Source: Gilliamella sp. WF3-4 (GTDB taxonomy: Bacteria; Pseudomonadota; Gammaproteobacteria; Enterobacterales; Orbaceae). Taken from it: a stretch of 64,000 bases of DNA. Under the pieces are notes generated by a model, which saw only the letters and a program-made list of their open reading frames with translations, searched no databases and was not told the DNA's origin. Both the position numbers and the translations under genes were made by a program. Positions 11,568-20,685 of the stretch are shown piece by piece. The DNA lies in assembly GCF_001690275.1 (NCBI RefSeq), contig NZ_LZGW01000007.1:1-64000 (forward strand), read 5' to 3'. Each line of letters opens with the position of its first letter. Position 1 is the first letter of the stretch.

Positions 11568-12272
11568 ATGGTAAAATATCAAAATGTTGCAAAAAAAATA
11601 AAGCAAATGATTTATCAGCAGCAATTATCTAAAGGTACCCAACTTGCGAATATAGACGGACTTATTAATCAGTATCAAGTAAGCCGTAGCACAATTATTA
11701 AAGCGCTTAACTGCCTTGAACGGCAAGGCGTTATTTATCAAGTGCAAGGTAGCGGTATTTTTGTTCGTGAGCGCAAAAAAAGAGGTTATCTCAGTTTTTT
11801 ACAAAGTCATGGCTTTACTGTTGATTTAGATGATGTGTATGGTTCATCTAAAGTGTTTAATGTAGACATTATCAAACCCAGTGCAAGAGTGAAAGAAAAT
11901 TTACAATGTGGTGATAGTGAACATGTTTATTTTGTAAAAAGATTACGTTATGTTGATGATAAATTATATTGCTTAGAACAGTCCTATTATCGCAAAAAGC
12001 TTATTTGTTATTTAAATACAGACATTGTTGAACGTTCAATTTTTAGCTACATTCAAGAAAATTACAATATCAATATTGGTTTTTCTGATAAATATTTTCA
12101 AGTGATCAAACTTGATGCAAATATAGCAAAATATCTTGGGTTACAAGCGGGCGATCCCGCTCTTTGCGTTGAAGAAATATTTTATACCTCATCTGGTGAG
12201 CCGTTTGATTTCTCGAAAATTATTTACCATTATGAAAATGCAAGATTTTGCATACAAAATCATTCAAAATAA
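11568..12272 (+). CDS. GntR/UTRA-family transcriptional regulator
   Basis: A 234-residue protein. The N-terminal winged helix-turn-helix (about residues 5-68) has the GntR signature YQVSRSTIIKALNCLERQGV. The rest is a UTRA ligand-binding domain (about 85-228) with SIFSYIQENYNI and ALCVEEIFYTSSGEPFDFS. Such proteins sense a phosphorylated sugar. Its divergent position 176 bases from the PTS/GH1 operon makes it the likely local repressor, induced by a 6-phospho-beta-glucoside (inference). Confidence 0.9.
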   Translation: MVKYQNVAKKIKQMIYQQQLSKGTQLANIDGLINQYQVSRSTIIKALNCLERQGVIYQVQGSGIFVRERKKRGYLSFLQSHGFTVDLDDVYGSSKVFNVDIIKPSARVKENLQCGDSEHVYFVKRLRYVDDKLYCLEQSYYRKKLICYLNTDIVERSIFSYIQENYNINIGFSDKYFQVIKLDANIAKYLGLQAGDPALCVEEIFYTSSGEPFDFSKIIYHYENARFCIQNHSK

Positions 12273-12368
12273 GCCACTTAACATAGACAAAACCCAGCGC
12301 TACGTTGTTAAATTATCGGTAAATAGGCACTAATTCTTATTATTTTCGATAACAATTTTATATCTAAG

Positions 12369-13376
12369 TTAATTAGCTTGTTTTATTTGTGGTTTGTTAT
12401 CTGCCATGATACCAACTAATGCGTGAGGTTTATAGCATTCTTCTAAGTAGTTTAGCTCGTCATTGCTTAATTGTAATTGGGTTGCTTTAACGGCATCTTG
12501 AATTTGTTCGGTTTTTGTTGCACCCACAACAGGAGCAGTAACTTTAGTTAATAGCCATGCCAATGAAACTTCCGTCATGGATACTTGGTGGCGTTCAGCA
12601 ATTTCTGCAACTCGATCGATGATCACATGGTCTTGCTCGGCGGTTTTGTCGTATTTCTTCTTCGCATAGTTATCCGCATTGGCGCGTACAGTTTGGGTGT
12701 TATATGGACGAGCAAGGCGACCGCTGGCAAGTGCGCTATAAGGCGTCATAGCAATATTATCTTCTTGGCATAATCCAAATAATTCTCGCTCATCTTCACG
12801 CATAATTAAGTTATAGTGGCTTTGCATTGAAACAAACGGTGTTAAGCCTTCATATTTTGCTATGGTGTTTGCTTTTGCCAGTTGCCATGCATAACAGTTC
12901 GAAATGCCAATTGCACGGATTTTGCCTGCCAAAATATTTTGATGAAGGGTTTCAAGAACTTCTACTATAGGTGTGTTGTAATCCCAATAGTGATAAATAT
13001 AAAGATCGACGTAATCCACCCCCAAATTTTTTAGGCTTTGATTGAGTGATTGGTTGATAGCTTGTTGCCCAGTTATGCCATTAGCAATTTGCTCAGCTGT
13101 ACGTGGTAAAAATTTTGTTGCTATGACCATTTCATCACGCAGGCTCATATCGCGTAATGCTTTGCCAACATATCTTTCGCTTGAGCCATTTTGATAAGCG
13201 ATTGCGGTATCGAAAAAATTAATACCTTGCTCAAGAGCATATCCAATAATTTTGCTGCTTTCTGATTCATTTAGTGTCCAGTTGTGAATGCCTGTTGTAG
13301 GATCGCCAAATCCCATACAACCTAAACAAATCTGCGAGACAGTTAAATCACTATTACCCAGTTTAGTGTATTGCAT
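12369..13376 (-). CDS. Aldo/keto reductase
   Basis: A 335-residue NADPH-dependent TIM-barrel oxidoreductase. The catalytic tetrad can be placed: Asp and Tyr in DTAIAYQNGSSERYVG, Lys in VIATKF and His in YIYHYWD. C-terminal cofactor residues appear in PVVGATKTEQI. The ATG at 13376 has GAGG nine bases upstream; the GTG two codons earlier would sit directly on that ribosome site. Substrate unknown. It is monocistronic, converging with the GntR regulator gene. Confidence 0.9.
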   Translation of the reverse strand: MQYTKLGNSDLTVSQICLGCMGFGDPTTGIHNWTLNESESSKIIGYALEQGINFFDTAIAYQNGSSERYVGKALRDMSLRDEMVIATKFLPRTAEQIANGITGQQAINQSLNQSLKNLGVDYVDLYIYHYWDYNTPIVEVLETLHQNILAGKIRAIGISNCYAWQLAKANTIAKYEGLTPFVSMQSHYNLIMREDERELFGLCQEDNIAMTPYSALASGRLARPYNTQTVRANADNYAKKKYDKTAEQDHVIIDRVAEIAERHQVSMTEVSLAWLLTKVTAPVVGATKTEQIQDAVKATQLQLSNDELNYLEECYKPHALVGIMADNKPQIKQAN

Positions 13377-13465
13377 GATCACTTTCCTCTATTTAAAACA
13401 GAAACCACTAATGCGCCTTATTATATTGCGCTTTTATTTTTATAGTAAATTTGAATGTGGGTTAA

Positions 13466-13481
13466 TGTGATATCGATCACT
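13466..13481 (-). promoter_or_regulatory. Candidate CRP site upstream of the aldo/keto reductase
   Basis: TGTGATATCGATCACT has both arms of the CRP consensus (TGTGA-N6-TCAC) and a symmetric centre. It lies about 90 bases upstream of the start of the minus-strand gene. Confidence 0.55.
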
Positions 13482-13647
13482 TTTTTACAAAAAATAGAAC
13501 GGATAAGAACTTCATCTATTAAAAAATAGATTAAATTAAAACACATATTAAATTAAGACATAGCAGATTATAGCAAACCATATTGCTTGATTATTTATCG
13601 GGCAGGGAAAAGTCAGTGTGCAATTCCATGCCCTTTATCGTTAATAA

Positions 13648-13842
13648 TTAGATATTATCACTGCCACCAACCCCTTTAAATTTTTCAACCATTGTTGCTA
13701 TTTTTTCAAAAACCCGACGTTTTTTGATTAAATATTGTGGATTAAGTGGGCTCATCTTCGGTAACATTTCGTTTAATTCAGTGCCATTTTCGGTTGCATA
13801 TTTGCGTTTTAATGAAGAAGCTAATTGATATAGATTATCTAT
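13648..13842 (-). pseudogene. C-terminal fragment of an unrecognised protein
   Basis: An open stretch of 64 codons on the minus strand ends at a stop at 13648-13650. It reads as real protein: [20 protein letters not shown] and then a basic/hydrophobic helix ending [12 protein letters not shown]. It is bounded upstream by a stop and has no ribosome site, so it is probably the surviving tail of a larger gene. I have a weak impression of a type I restriction R-subunit tail, which I cannot verify. Its place beside a CRISPR array makes a lost defence locus possible. Confidence 0.35.
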
Positions 13843-14039
13843 TTATAGATAGATAAAACTTGAATCAGAAAACGCTTAACGCCATTTTTAATGGCTTTTA
13901 TTAAAAAACGAATGTAAAAAAGCGAAGCAAATTAGTCTTTGGTTTTTAGGTTTAGGTTGTGCTATGTTATGACAAAGTCAAAAAACTAAAAGCCAAAACC
14001 CTTTTTTTCGCCATATTTTAAAAGTAAAGAAAATCAAAT

Positions 14040-14128
14040 AATTAAAAACTTTCCTCAAAAAAGGGTTTTTAATACCTAAATCACTATTTGCCTTTTTACA
14101 TACAATATTGATAGTATATTAGCTTCTA
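14040..14128 (+). promoter_or_regulatory. CRISPR leader, array 1
   Basis: AT-rich stretch directly before the first repeat. It shares CTATTTGCCTTTT (14084-14096) and ATAGTATATTAGCTTCTA-like sequence up to the repeat with the leader at 53818-53862, at the same distance (45 bases) from repeat 1. Leaders hold the array promoter and the integration signals. Confidence 0.75.
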
Positions 14129-14276
14129 GTTCACTGCCGTGTAGGCAGTTTAGAAATGCGCACCTTCGACATTTATTTTTGAAAAATCGTTCACTGCCGT
14201 GTAGGCAGTTTAGAAATTTATCGACTAAGTCCATTTTGCAGTTTTCCCGTTCACTGCCGTGTAGGCAGTTTAGAAA
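14129..14276 (+). CRISPR. Type I-F CRISPR array, 3 repeats and 2 spacers
   Basis: Three identical 28-base repeats at 14129-14156, 14189-14216 and 14249-14276 begin GTTCACTGCCGTGTAGGCAG and end TTTAGAAA. The stem CTGCC/GGCAG and the GAAA end are those of type I-F (Cas6f/Csy4-processed) repeats. Both spacers (14157-14188 and 14217-14248) are 32 bases, the usual I-F length. The leader is on the left, so transcription is on the plus strand. The array is short and no cas1, cas2-3, csy1-4 or cas6f gene lies in this window, so it is orphan here or served by a locus elsewhere. Confidence 0.95.
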
Positions 14277-14884
14277 TGATAAATGATCTCCTAATAACGA
14301 TAAGCTGTTTTGCTGAAAAATACTTTACGCAGTATTACCGTATGATAAAAGCGAATAGAGCGTTGTCAACGTTATGAGGCGCTAGTTATTTGTTGTTTTT
14401 GCCATATCTCCGTGAAATATCTATCTCTTTGGGCTGTTTTATTCGTTTGTGGGCATGGGGGGGATTTTGTCAAATTTGATTAATACCATGGTTATCATAT
14501 GTTATTAACAAATAAGATACTGTAAGTTTTTATTTATTTCGAAACGGCATAGAATCCTGAATATTTTTTACAAAAAAATAACTTAAAACGTGACAATTGT
14601 GTAAATATATTCATAATGATCATACAACCACGTAAAAATTACGTTGCTTGTTTTTTGTGTGGTATATGCAATGGGTATTATGTTAGTTGATGCTTGATTA
14701 GGTCTTTTGGGGTTATCAATGGTTGGATAATTGATCCATAATTCGTTTAGCCAAATTAATAGCGATGGTTTTTTAGGGTATTATCGCCATCTCACTTGTT
14801 GATAATATGGCGATAATTTTGTTTTATGTATATTCATTACCGTCGTTTTTTAAGTACGGTAGGCGATGCGAGTAATTTCTACCA
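14277..14884. other. Gap between CRISPR array and lactate oxidase-like gene
   Basis: About 600 AT-rich bases with no ribosome-site-led gene and no further repeat units. A stop-rich six-frame reading suggests non-coding or decayed DNA. No terminator is obvious at the end of the downstream minus-strand gene. Confidence 0.4.
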
Positions 14885-15982
14885 TTAAATTAATGGGGTA
14901 TTTTTAATATCTTCGATCGTTTTTGTGCCAGCTAATTGCATGGTAATAGATAGTTCTTTATTGAGATGATCAAAAACGGATTTAACACCTTCTGCGCCAC
15001 CTAAATTTAGTCCATAAAGAATAGGGCGCCCAATAGCAACAAGATCAGCACCGCTTGCTAAGGCTTTAAATACATGTTCACCACGGCGAACGCCACTATC
15101 AAAAATAATTGGTACCCGTTTGGCAACTACTGCGGCAATGTTTGGTAATACGTCAAACGAGGCTGGACCACCGTCTAATTGACGTCCACCATGGTTAGAT
15201 ACCCAAATTCCGTCTGCACCGGCAGATATTGCGATGGCGGCGTCTTCTGGCGATTGAATGCCTTTGACAATAACAGGTAACTTGGCCATCTCTTTGATTT
15301 TTTGAATATCAGATGGCACTATACCTTGTTTAGCTGCTGCATAAATTTCGCTAATGCCTTTACCTGAACCATCACCATTACCACTTGATTGGCTATAAGC
15401 GCTTAAATTTTTCATAGGAAGAGGGAATTGGAATTTATTGATAATATCTTCTTCACGATATCCGCCTAATGTTGAATCAACTGTTAAGATAATTGCTTTT
15501 GCACCGGCTTTAACTGCTTTATCAACAATAAAACGGTTGAAACCATCATCTTTATTCATATAAAGTTGGAAAAAATACGGTACATTAGGAGCAGCACTGG
15601 CAGCTTCTTCAATGGAAGTATTGGCATAAGTACTAATGGAGAAAATAGAACCCGCAGCGGCAACCCCTTTAGCTGTATCCATTTCGCCTTTTTCGTGAGC
15701 TAAACCTTGTGCGGCTGATGGTGATTGAATAATTGGGGTTTTTAGTGGGATATCCCATAATTTTGTTGTTAAATCGGCATGATCAACCCCTTGTAATACT
15801 CGGGGAACAATTTTTTTGCGGTTAAAAGATAAGGTGTTTTCTCTCATCGTCCACTCATCTTCTGCACCACCGCGGATATAACCAAAAGCACCAGCTTCCA
15901 TTCTTGCCTTAACTAATGCTTCTAATGAAGCAATATTAACGATCTCTATAGCGTGTTCTTCATTACTTGTATGGTATGACAT
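14885..15982 (-). CDS. FMN-dependent alpha-hydroxy-acid oxidase, lactate oxidase-like
   Basis: A 365-residue TIM-barrel flavoenzyme. The N-terminal GGAEDEWTMRENT segment, TVDSTLGGYREEDI, the catalytic histidine loop SNHGGRQLDGGP and the FMN phosphate site DSGVRRGEHVFKALASGA are all present. The pattern resembles lactate oxidases of lactic acid bacteria (L-lactate plus O2 to pyruvate plus H2O2) more than proteobacterial LldD, which has different N-terminal segments. Oxidase versus dehydrogenase cannot be settled from sequence. It is monocistronic. Likeness to Firmicutes proteins suggests transfer (inference). Confidence 0.82.
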   Translation of the reverse strand: MSYHTSNEEHAIEIVNIASLEALVKARMEAGAFGYIRGGAEDEWTMRENTLSFNRKKIVPRVLQGVDHADLTTKLWDIPLKTPIIQSPSAAQGLAHEKGEMDTAKGVAAAGSIFSISTYANTSIEEAASAAPNVPYFFQLYMNKDDGFNRFIVDKAVKAGAKAIILTVDSTLGGYREEDIINKFQFPLPMKNLSAYSQSSGNGDGSGKGISEIYAAAKQGIVPSDIQKIKEMAKLPVIVKGIQSPEDAAIAISAGADGIWVSNHGGRQLDGGPASFDVLPNIAAVVAKRVPIIFDSGVRRGEHVFKALASGADLVAIGRPILYGLNLGGAEGVKSVFDHLNKELSITMQLAGTKTIEDIKNTPLI

Positions 15983-16131
15983 GATTCACTCCTAATTATG
16001 AGAATTAATGTTGCCATATTGTTATATCACAGCTATTTTTATTTAACATTAGGTAAAAATCTTTTTTTCTGAAAAGAGCATTTTTTATTATGAAAAATGC
16101 GATATTAATAAAGACATGATAGGCGATGATG

Positions 16132-16153
16132 AAAAGCATCTTACGATGCTTTT
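16132..16153 (-). terminator. Terminator of the rph-pyrE operon
   Basis: A perfect stem AAAAGCATC-TTAC-GATGCTTTT lies 27 bases past the pyrE stop. Read on the minus strand it ends in a T run. Confidence 0.7.
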
Positions 16154-16179
16154 TGTAAAGAAAGAAAAATGAATGGTGA

Positions 16180-16827
16180 TTATTTTATGCCATACTCAGC
16201 CCGATAAGCTTCAACTTGTTTTACTTGATCTTGTCGCTCTGGGGATTGATAGAGGTATTGGATCAAATCATCTAATGTGATAATTGAAATCACATCACAA
16301 TGATAAGTTTGTTTAATTTCTTGGATTGCTGATAACTCACCACGGCCTTTTTCTTGTCGGTCTAAACAAATTAGTACACCAGCAAGTTTAGATTGGTTAT
16401 CTTCTAATATTCTCATCGATTCACGAATCGCCGTGCCAGCGGTAATAACATCATCAACTAGCATAACTCGTTGCTGATAAATTGAACTGCCGACTAGGTT
16501 GCCACCTTCGCCATGGTCTTTAGCCTCTTTGCGATTAAAACAATAAGGTACATCGGCATTATGGTGTTCTGATAGTGCAACAACGGTTGAAGAAACAATC
16601 GGAATACCTTTATAAGCAGGACCAAAAATGACATCATATTCTAAGTTGGCATCCATCAACGCAGCTGCATAAAAACGGCCTAATAAAGCCAGATCTTTAC
16701 CAGTATTAAATAATCCAGCATTAAAGAAATAGGGGCTTTTTCTCCCCGATTTTAATGTGAACTCGCCAAATTTTAATGCTTGCCTATCTAAAGCAAATTC
16801 AATAAATTCACTTTTATATGATTTCAT
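16180..16827 (-). CDS. pyrE: Orotate phosphoribosyltransferase
   Basis: A 215-residue type I phosphoribosyltransferase that makes orotidine 5'-phosphate from orotate and PRPP in pyrimidine synthesis. The PRPP loop [13 protein letters not shown] is near residues 120-132. The N-terminal [19 protein letters not shown] and [13 protein letters not shown] are typical. It has GGAG before the ATG and follows rph by 21 bases in the classical rph-pyrE operon. Confidence 0.96.
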   Translation of the reverse strand: MKSYKSEFIEFALDRQALKFGEFTLKSGRKSPYFFNAGLFNTGKDLALLGRFYAAALMDANLEYDVIFGPAYKGIPIVSSTVVALSEHHNADVPYCFNRKEAKDHGEGGNLVGSSIYQQRVMLVDDVITAGTAIRESMRILEDNQSKLAGVLICLDRQEKGRGELSAIQEIKQTYHCDVISIITLDDLIQYLYQSPERQDQVKQVEAYRAEYGIK

Positions 16828-16848
16828 CGGTTTTCTCCAATTAGCTGT

Positions 16849-17565
16849 TTAGTCGTTCAAGGCTTGTTTTTGTGCATCAATAATGGCGGTTATCCCATTT
16901 TTTGCTAATCCTAATAACGTTAACAGCTCTTCATGGCTAAATGGTTCACCTTCCGCGGTGCCTTGTATTTCAATAATTCGTCCGTCATCTGTCATTACAA
17001 CATTCATATCGGTTTCTGCATTTGAATCTTCTATATATTCCAAATCACAAAGCGCTTGACCATCTACAATGCCGACAGATACAGCTGCAACTAAAGATTT
17101 AATTGGGTTTTGCTTAATTTTACCTTCGGCAACCATGTTATTAATGGCATCGTTCAGCGCAACACAAGCCCCAGTAATTGATGCTGTTCTTGTACCACCA
17201 TCGGCTTGAATAACATCGCAATCTAGCGTGATAGTGTATTCACCTAATAATTCTAGATCGATCATTGCGCGTAATGATCGGGCAATAAGTCGTTGAATTT
17301 CCATGGTTCGGCCTGTTTGTTTGCCTTTAGCCGCTTCACGTTGGGTACGTGAATTGGTTGCTCGTGGTAACATACCGTATTCGGCTGTTACCCAACCTTG
17401 ATTTTTACCTTTTAGAAAACGTGGTACCCCTTCATCAACAGTGGCATTACAAAGCACTTTGGTTTCACCAAATTCAACTAGTACAGAGCCTTCTGCATGC
17501 TTAGTATAATGACGGGTTATTTTTATAGGGCGGATTTGTTCCGCAGATCGACCAGACGGGCGCAT
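16849..17565 (-). CDS. rph: Ribonuclease PH
   Basis: A 238-residue phosphorolytic 3'-5' exoribonuclease that trims tRNA 3' ends. The family start [16 protein letters not shown] fixes the ATG at 17565, with GGAG six bases upstream. Phosphate-binding and catalytic segments [21 protein letters not shown] (in part [19 protein letters not shown]) and [18 protein letters not shown] are present. Length equals intact E. coli rph; unlike the K-12 allele, no frameshift is seen. Confidence 0.96.
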   Translation of the reverse strand: MRPSGRSAEQIRPIKITRHYTKHAEGSVLVEFGETKVLCNATVDEGVPRFLKGKNQGWVTAEYGMLPRATNSRTQREAAKGKQTGRTMEIQRLIARSLRAMIDLELLGEYTITLDCDVIQADGGTRTASITGACVALNDAINNMVAEGKIKQNPIKSLVAAVSVGIVDGQALCDLEYIEDSNAETDMNVVMTDDGRIIEIQGTAEGEPFSHEELLTLLGLAKNGITAIIDAQKQALND

Positions 17566-17724
17566 GCAATTCTCCAATTGTTACAATTAAAAAATATCGT
17601 TTTGAACTCATTATTTAGGAGGACATCAACAAGATAGGGTTAATGTTTAGCCTAAGCTAAGAGCGCATTATACAGAATATATGATACAATGCCCAGCAAG
17701 TTTTTATAATTTTAAGGTGTTATT

Positions 17725-18591
17725 ATGATTTGCAGTATGACCGCCTATGCAAGAAAAGAATTAAGTCAATCATGGGGAACCGCTTCTTGGGAGCTACGTT
17801 CAGTCAATCAACGTTATTTAGAAACTTACATTCGCTTGCCAGAACAATTTCGTTCACTTGAGCCTATCATCCGTGAAAAATTGCGGAGTCGTTTAACTCG
17901 AGGAAAAATTGAATGTAATTTACGTTTTGAGCTAGATCCTGCGGGGCAACATCAAGAACTCTTGTTAAATAAAGATTTGGCTAAACAAATACTTAATGCA
18001 GCAAGTTGGGTGCAATCCGAACATCAATCAGGGCAAACTAACCCTATTGATGTGTTACGTTGGCCGGGGGTTTTATCGGCTAAAGAGCAAAATCTGGATG
18101 CGATTTCCCAAGAAATTATAGCCTTATTAGATACTGCGATTGATGATTTTATTACCGTGCGTGAGCGTGAGGGTAAAGCACTTAGCGATTTGATTGTTAA
18201 ACGCTTAGAAGCTATTACTATCGAAGTTGATAAGATTCGCAATTGGATGCCTCAAATACTAGAGTGGCAAAAAGAACGTTTAAAAGGCAAATTGCAAGAA
18301 GCCAATATCGAACTTGACCATTCTCGCTTAGAACAAGAGATAGTAATGCTTGCTCAACGTATAGATGTCGCCGAAGAACTTGATCGACTAATGACACACG
18401 TTAAAGAAACCTATTCTATTTTGAAGAAAAACGAAGCGGTTGGACGTAGGTTAGATTTTATGATGCAAGAATTTAATCGCGAATCGAACACTATTGCATC
18501 AAAATCAATTAATGCAGATGTTACAGCTAGCGCAATTGAACTTAAAGTGTTGATTGAGCAAATACGTGAGCAGGTACAAAATATTGAGTAA
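17725..18591 (+). CDS. yicC: YicC family endoribonuclease
   Basis: A 288-residue protein with the YicC N-terminus MICSMTAYARKE and the conserved end with RIDVAEELDRLMTHV and EFNRESNTIASK. Recent work on the family shows endoribonuclease activity on small RNAs. It is divergent from rph, the usual gammaproteobacterial order. Confidence 0.93.
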   Translation: MICSMTAYARKELSQSWGTASWELRSVNQRYLETYIRLPEQFRSLEPIIREKLRSRLTRGKIECNLRFELDPAGQHQELLLNKDLAKQILNAASWVQSEHQSGQTNPIDVLRWPGVLSAKEQNLDAISQEIIALLDTAIDDFITVREREGKALSDLIVKRLEAITIEVDKIRNWMPQILEWQKERLKGKLQEANIELDHSRLEQEIVMLAQRIDVAEELDRLMTHVKETYSILKKNEAVGRRLDFMMQEFNRESNTIASKSINADVTASAIELKVLIEQIREQVQNIE

Positions 18592-18733
18592 TCATTTAGT
18601 TAATAAATAATGCACTTGGTATTATCTGCGGTATTGCTATAGGGGGATATAGGTACGATATAATTACGCGCTTTTTTCCCTCCTTTTATTTTTATAATTA
18701 AAGAAGTTTGTTTTGGTTAGAAAGGGAATTTAT

Positions 18734-20641
18734 ATGAAAAAGCTAATAATATTATTCTTATTGTTTATCTGTATGGTACCCCTTTCTTATGCTCAAAATT
18801 TTCAAGATATGAGTTTTGAGGAGTTATACAAAAAAGCGGCAGAAGAAAATAGTCCAGAAGCGCAATTTTACTTAGGTGTTAGGTATGTCCAGGGGGATTC
18901 TGTCGAGAAAGATGCACAAAAAGCAATAGAGTGGTATGAAAAATCTGCAGCGCAAGGCATTCCAGAAGCCGCTTTTTATCTAGGTTATTTATATTACTTA
19001 GGTGAAGGTGTAGAGCAAGATCACCAAAAAGCTTTTGAATGGTATCAAAAAGCAGCCGAAAATGGTTATGCGCGTGCTCAATTGAATTTAGGAGCTATGT
19101 ACCAAGAAGGTCAAGGTGTTAAACAAGATCTGACAAAAGCGCTAGAATGGTACGAAAAAGCTGCGGCACAAGGTATTTTAGGAGCCGCTGTGAATATTGG
19201 TAATTTGTATCATGCAGGTGAGGGAGTAAAGCAAGATCACCGAAAAGCTTTTAAATGGTATCAAAAAGCGGCCGAAAATGGTGATGTGGGGGCTCAATTG
19301 AATTTAGGAGCTATGTACCAAGAAGGTCAAGGTGTTAAACAAGATCTAACTAAAGCGTTAGAATGGTATGAAAAAGCTGCGGAGCAAGGTCTTGCCGAAG
19401 CTAGTTTTAATATTGGTCATTTATATTATGTAGGCGAAGGCGTAGAGCAAGATCACCGAAAAGCTTTTGAATGGTACCAAAAAGCGGCTGAAAATGGTTA
19501 TGCGATTGCTCAATTGAATCTAGGGTTTATGTACCAAAAAGGTCAAGGTGTTAAACAAGATCTAACTAAAGCACTAGAATGGTACGAAAAATCTGAAGCG
19601 CAAGGTCTTGCAGAGGCCAGTTTTAATATCGGTGTCTTATATTATGTAGGCGAAGGCGTAGAGCAAGATCTAACTAAAGCACTAGAATGGTACGAAAAAT
19701 CTGCAGCGGAAGGTTTTGCAAAGGCCAGTTTTAATATTGGTCTCTTATATTATGTAGGCGAAGGTGTAGAGCAAGATCACCAAAAAGCTTTTGAATGGTA
19801 TCAAAAAGCGGCCGAAAATGGTTGTGCGAGTGCTCAATTGAATTTAGGGGCTATGTACCAAGAAGGCCAAGGTGTTAAACAAGATCTAACAAAAGCGCTA
19901 GAATGGTACGAAAAAGCTGCGGCACAAGGTATTTTAGGAGCTGCTGTGAATATTGGTAACTTGTATCATGCAGGTGAGGGAGTAAAGCAAAATTACCGCA
20001 AAGCTTTTGAATGGTATCAAAAAGCAGTCGAAAATGGTGATGTGGGGGCTCTATTGAATTTAGGGTTTATGTACCAAAAAGGTCAAGGTGTTAAACAAGA
20101 TCTAACTAAAGCGTTAGAATGGTATGAACAAGCTGCGGGGCAAGGTCTTGCCGAAGCCAGTCTTAATATTGGGCATTTATATTATATAGGTGAAGGTGTA
20201 GAGCAAGATCACCGAAAAGCTTTTGAATGGTATCAAAAAGCGGCCGAAAATGGTTGTGCGGTTGCTCAATATAATTTAGGTGTTCTATACGAAAAAGGTC
20301 AAGGAGTTGAATCAGATCTAACGCGAGCACTAGAATGGTATCAAAAAGGAGCCGAAAATGGTGGTGCTGATGCTCAATATGCTTTAGGTGCTATGTATAT
20401 TGAAGGTAAAGCAGTTGCTCAAGATTATGGTTTAGCTAAATATTGGTTTGAAAAAGCCGCTGCGCAGAATAATACTAAAGCACAATGGAATCTTGGCTTG
20501 TTGTATTATCGAGGTAAAGGCGTCAAAAGGGACAAAGAAAAAGCAGATGAATGGTTCAAAAAGTCGTATGAAAAAGATGTGGAAGATGAATCTTGTGAGC
20601 GAGATATTAAAGTGAATAAAATGGGATTCAACCTTGATTAA
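18734..20641 (+). CDS. Secreted Sel1-repeat protein with 16 repeats
   Basis: A 635-residue protein. Residues 1-20 form a signal peptide ending near SYA. The rest is about 16 Sel1 (TPR-like) repeats of 36 residues. Most alternate between type A (ending HRKAFEWYQKAAENG) and type B (ending LTKALEWYEKAAAQG). The eighth repeat joins an A-like first half to a B-like second half. Repeats 3-5 reappear almost unchanged as repeats 10-12. The ATG at 18734 has AAGGGAA upstream. Such solenoids bind proteins in the periplasm or outside; the partner is unknown. Repeat copies are nearly identical at DNA level, which points to ongoing recombination. Confidence 0.88.
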   Translation: MKKLIILFLLFICMVPLSYAQNFQDMSFEELYKKAAEENSPEAQFYLGVRYVQGDSVEKDAQKAIEWYEKSAAQGIPEAAFYLGYLYYLGEGVEQDHQKAFEWYQKAAENGYARAQLNLGAMYQEGQGVKQDLTKALEWYEKAAAQGILGAAVNIGNLYHAGEGVKQDHRKAFKWYQKAAENGDVGAQLNLGAMYQEGQGVKQDLTKALEWYEKAAEQGLAEASFNIGHLYYVGEGVEQDHRKAFEWYQKAAENGYAIAQLNLGFMYQKGQGVKQDLTKALEWYEKSEAQGLAEASFNIGVLYYVGEGVEQDLTKALEWYEKSAAEGFAKASFNIGLLYYVGEGVEQDHQKAFEWYQKAAENGCASAQLNLGAMYQEGQGVKQDLTKALEWYEKAAAQGILGAAVNIGNLYHAGEGVKQNYRKAFEWYQKAVENGDVGALLNLGFMYQKGQGVKQDLTKALEWYEQAAGQGLAEASLNIGHLYYIGEGVEQDHRKAFEWYQKAAENGCAVAQYNLGVLYEKGQGVESDLTRALEWYQKGAENGGADAQYALGAMYIEGKAVAQDYGLAKYWFEKAAAQNNTKAQWNLGLLYYRGKGVKRDKEKADEWFKKSYEKDVEDESCERDIKVNKMGFNLD

Positions 20642-20685
20642 ACAACAAAAAATTTCGTACAAAACAATGAGTAATTTATGATTTA

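Larger units (their letters stand above)
13383..14039. other. Gene-poor gap before the CRISPR leader
   Basis: Holds the promoter side of the aldo/keto reductase, one coding relic on the minus strand and AT-rich filler. No intact gene was seen, and no cas gene. Confidence 0.5.
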
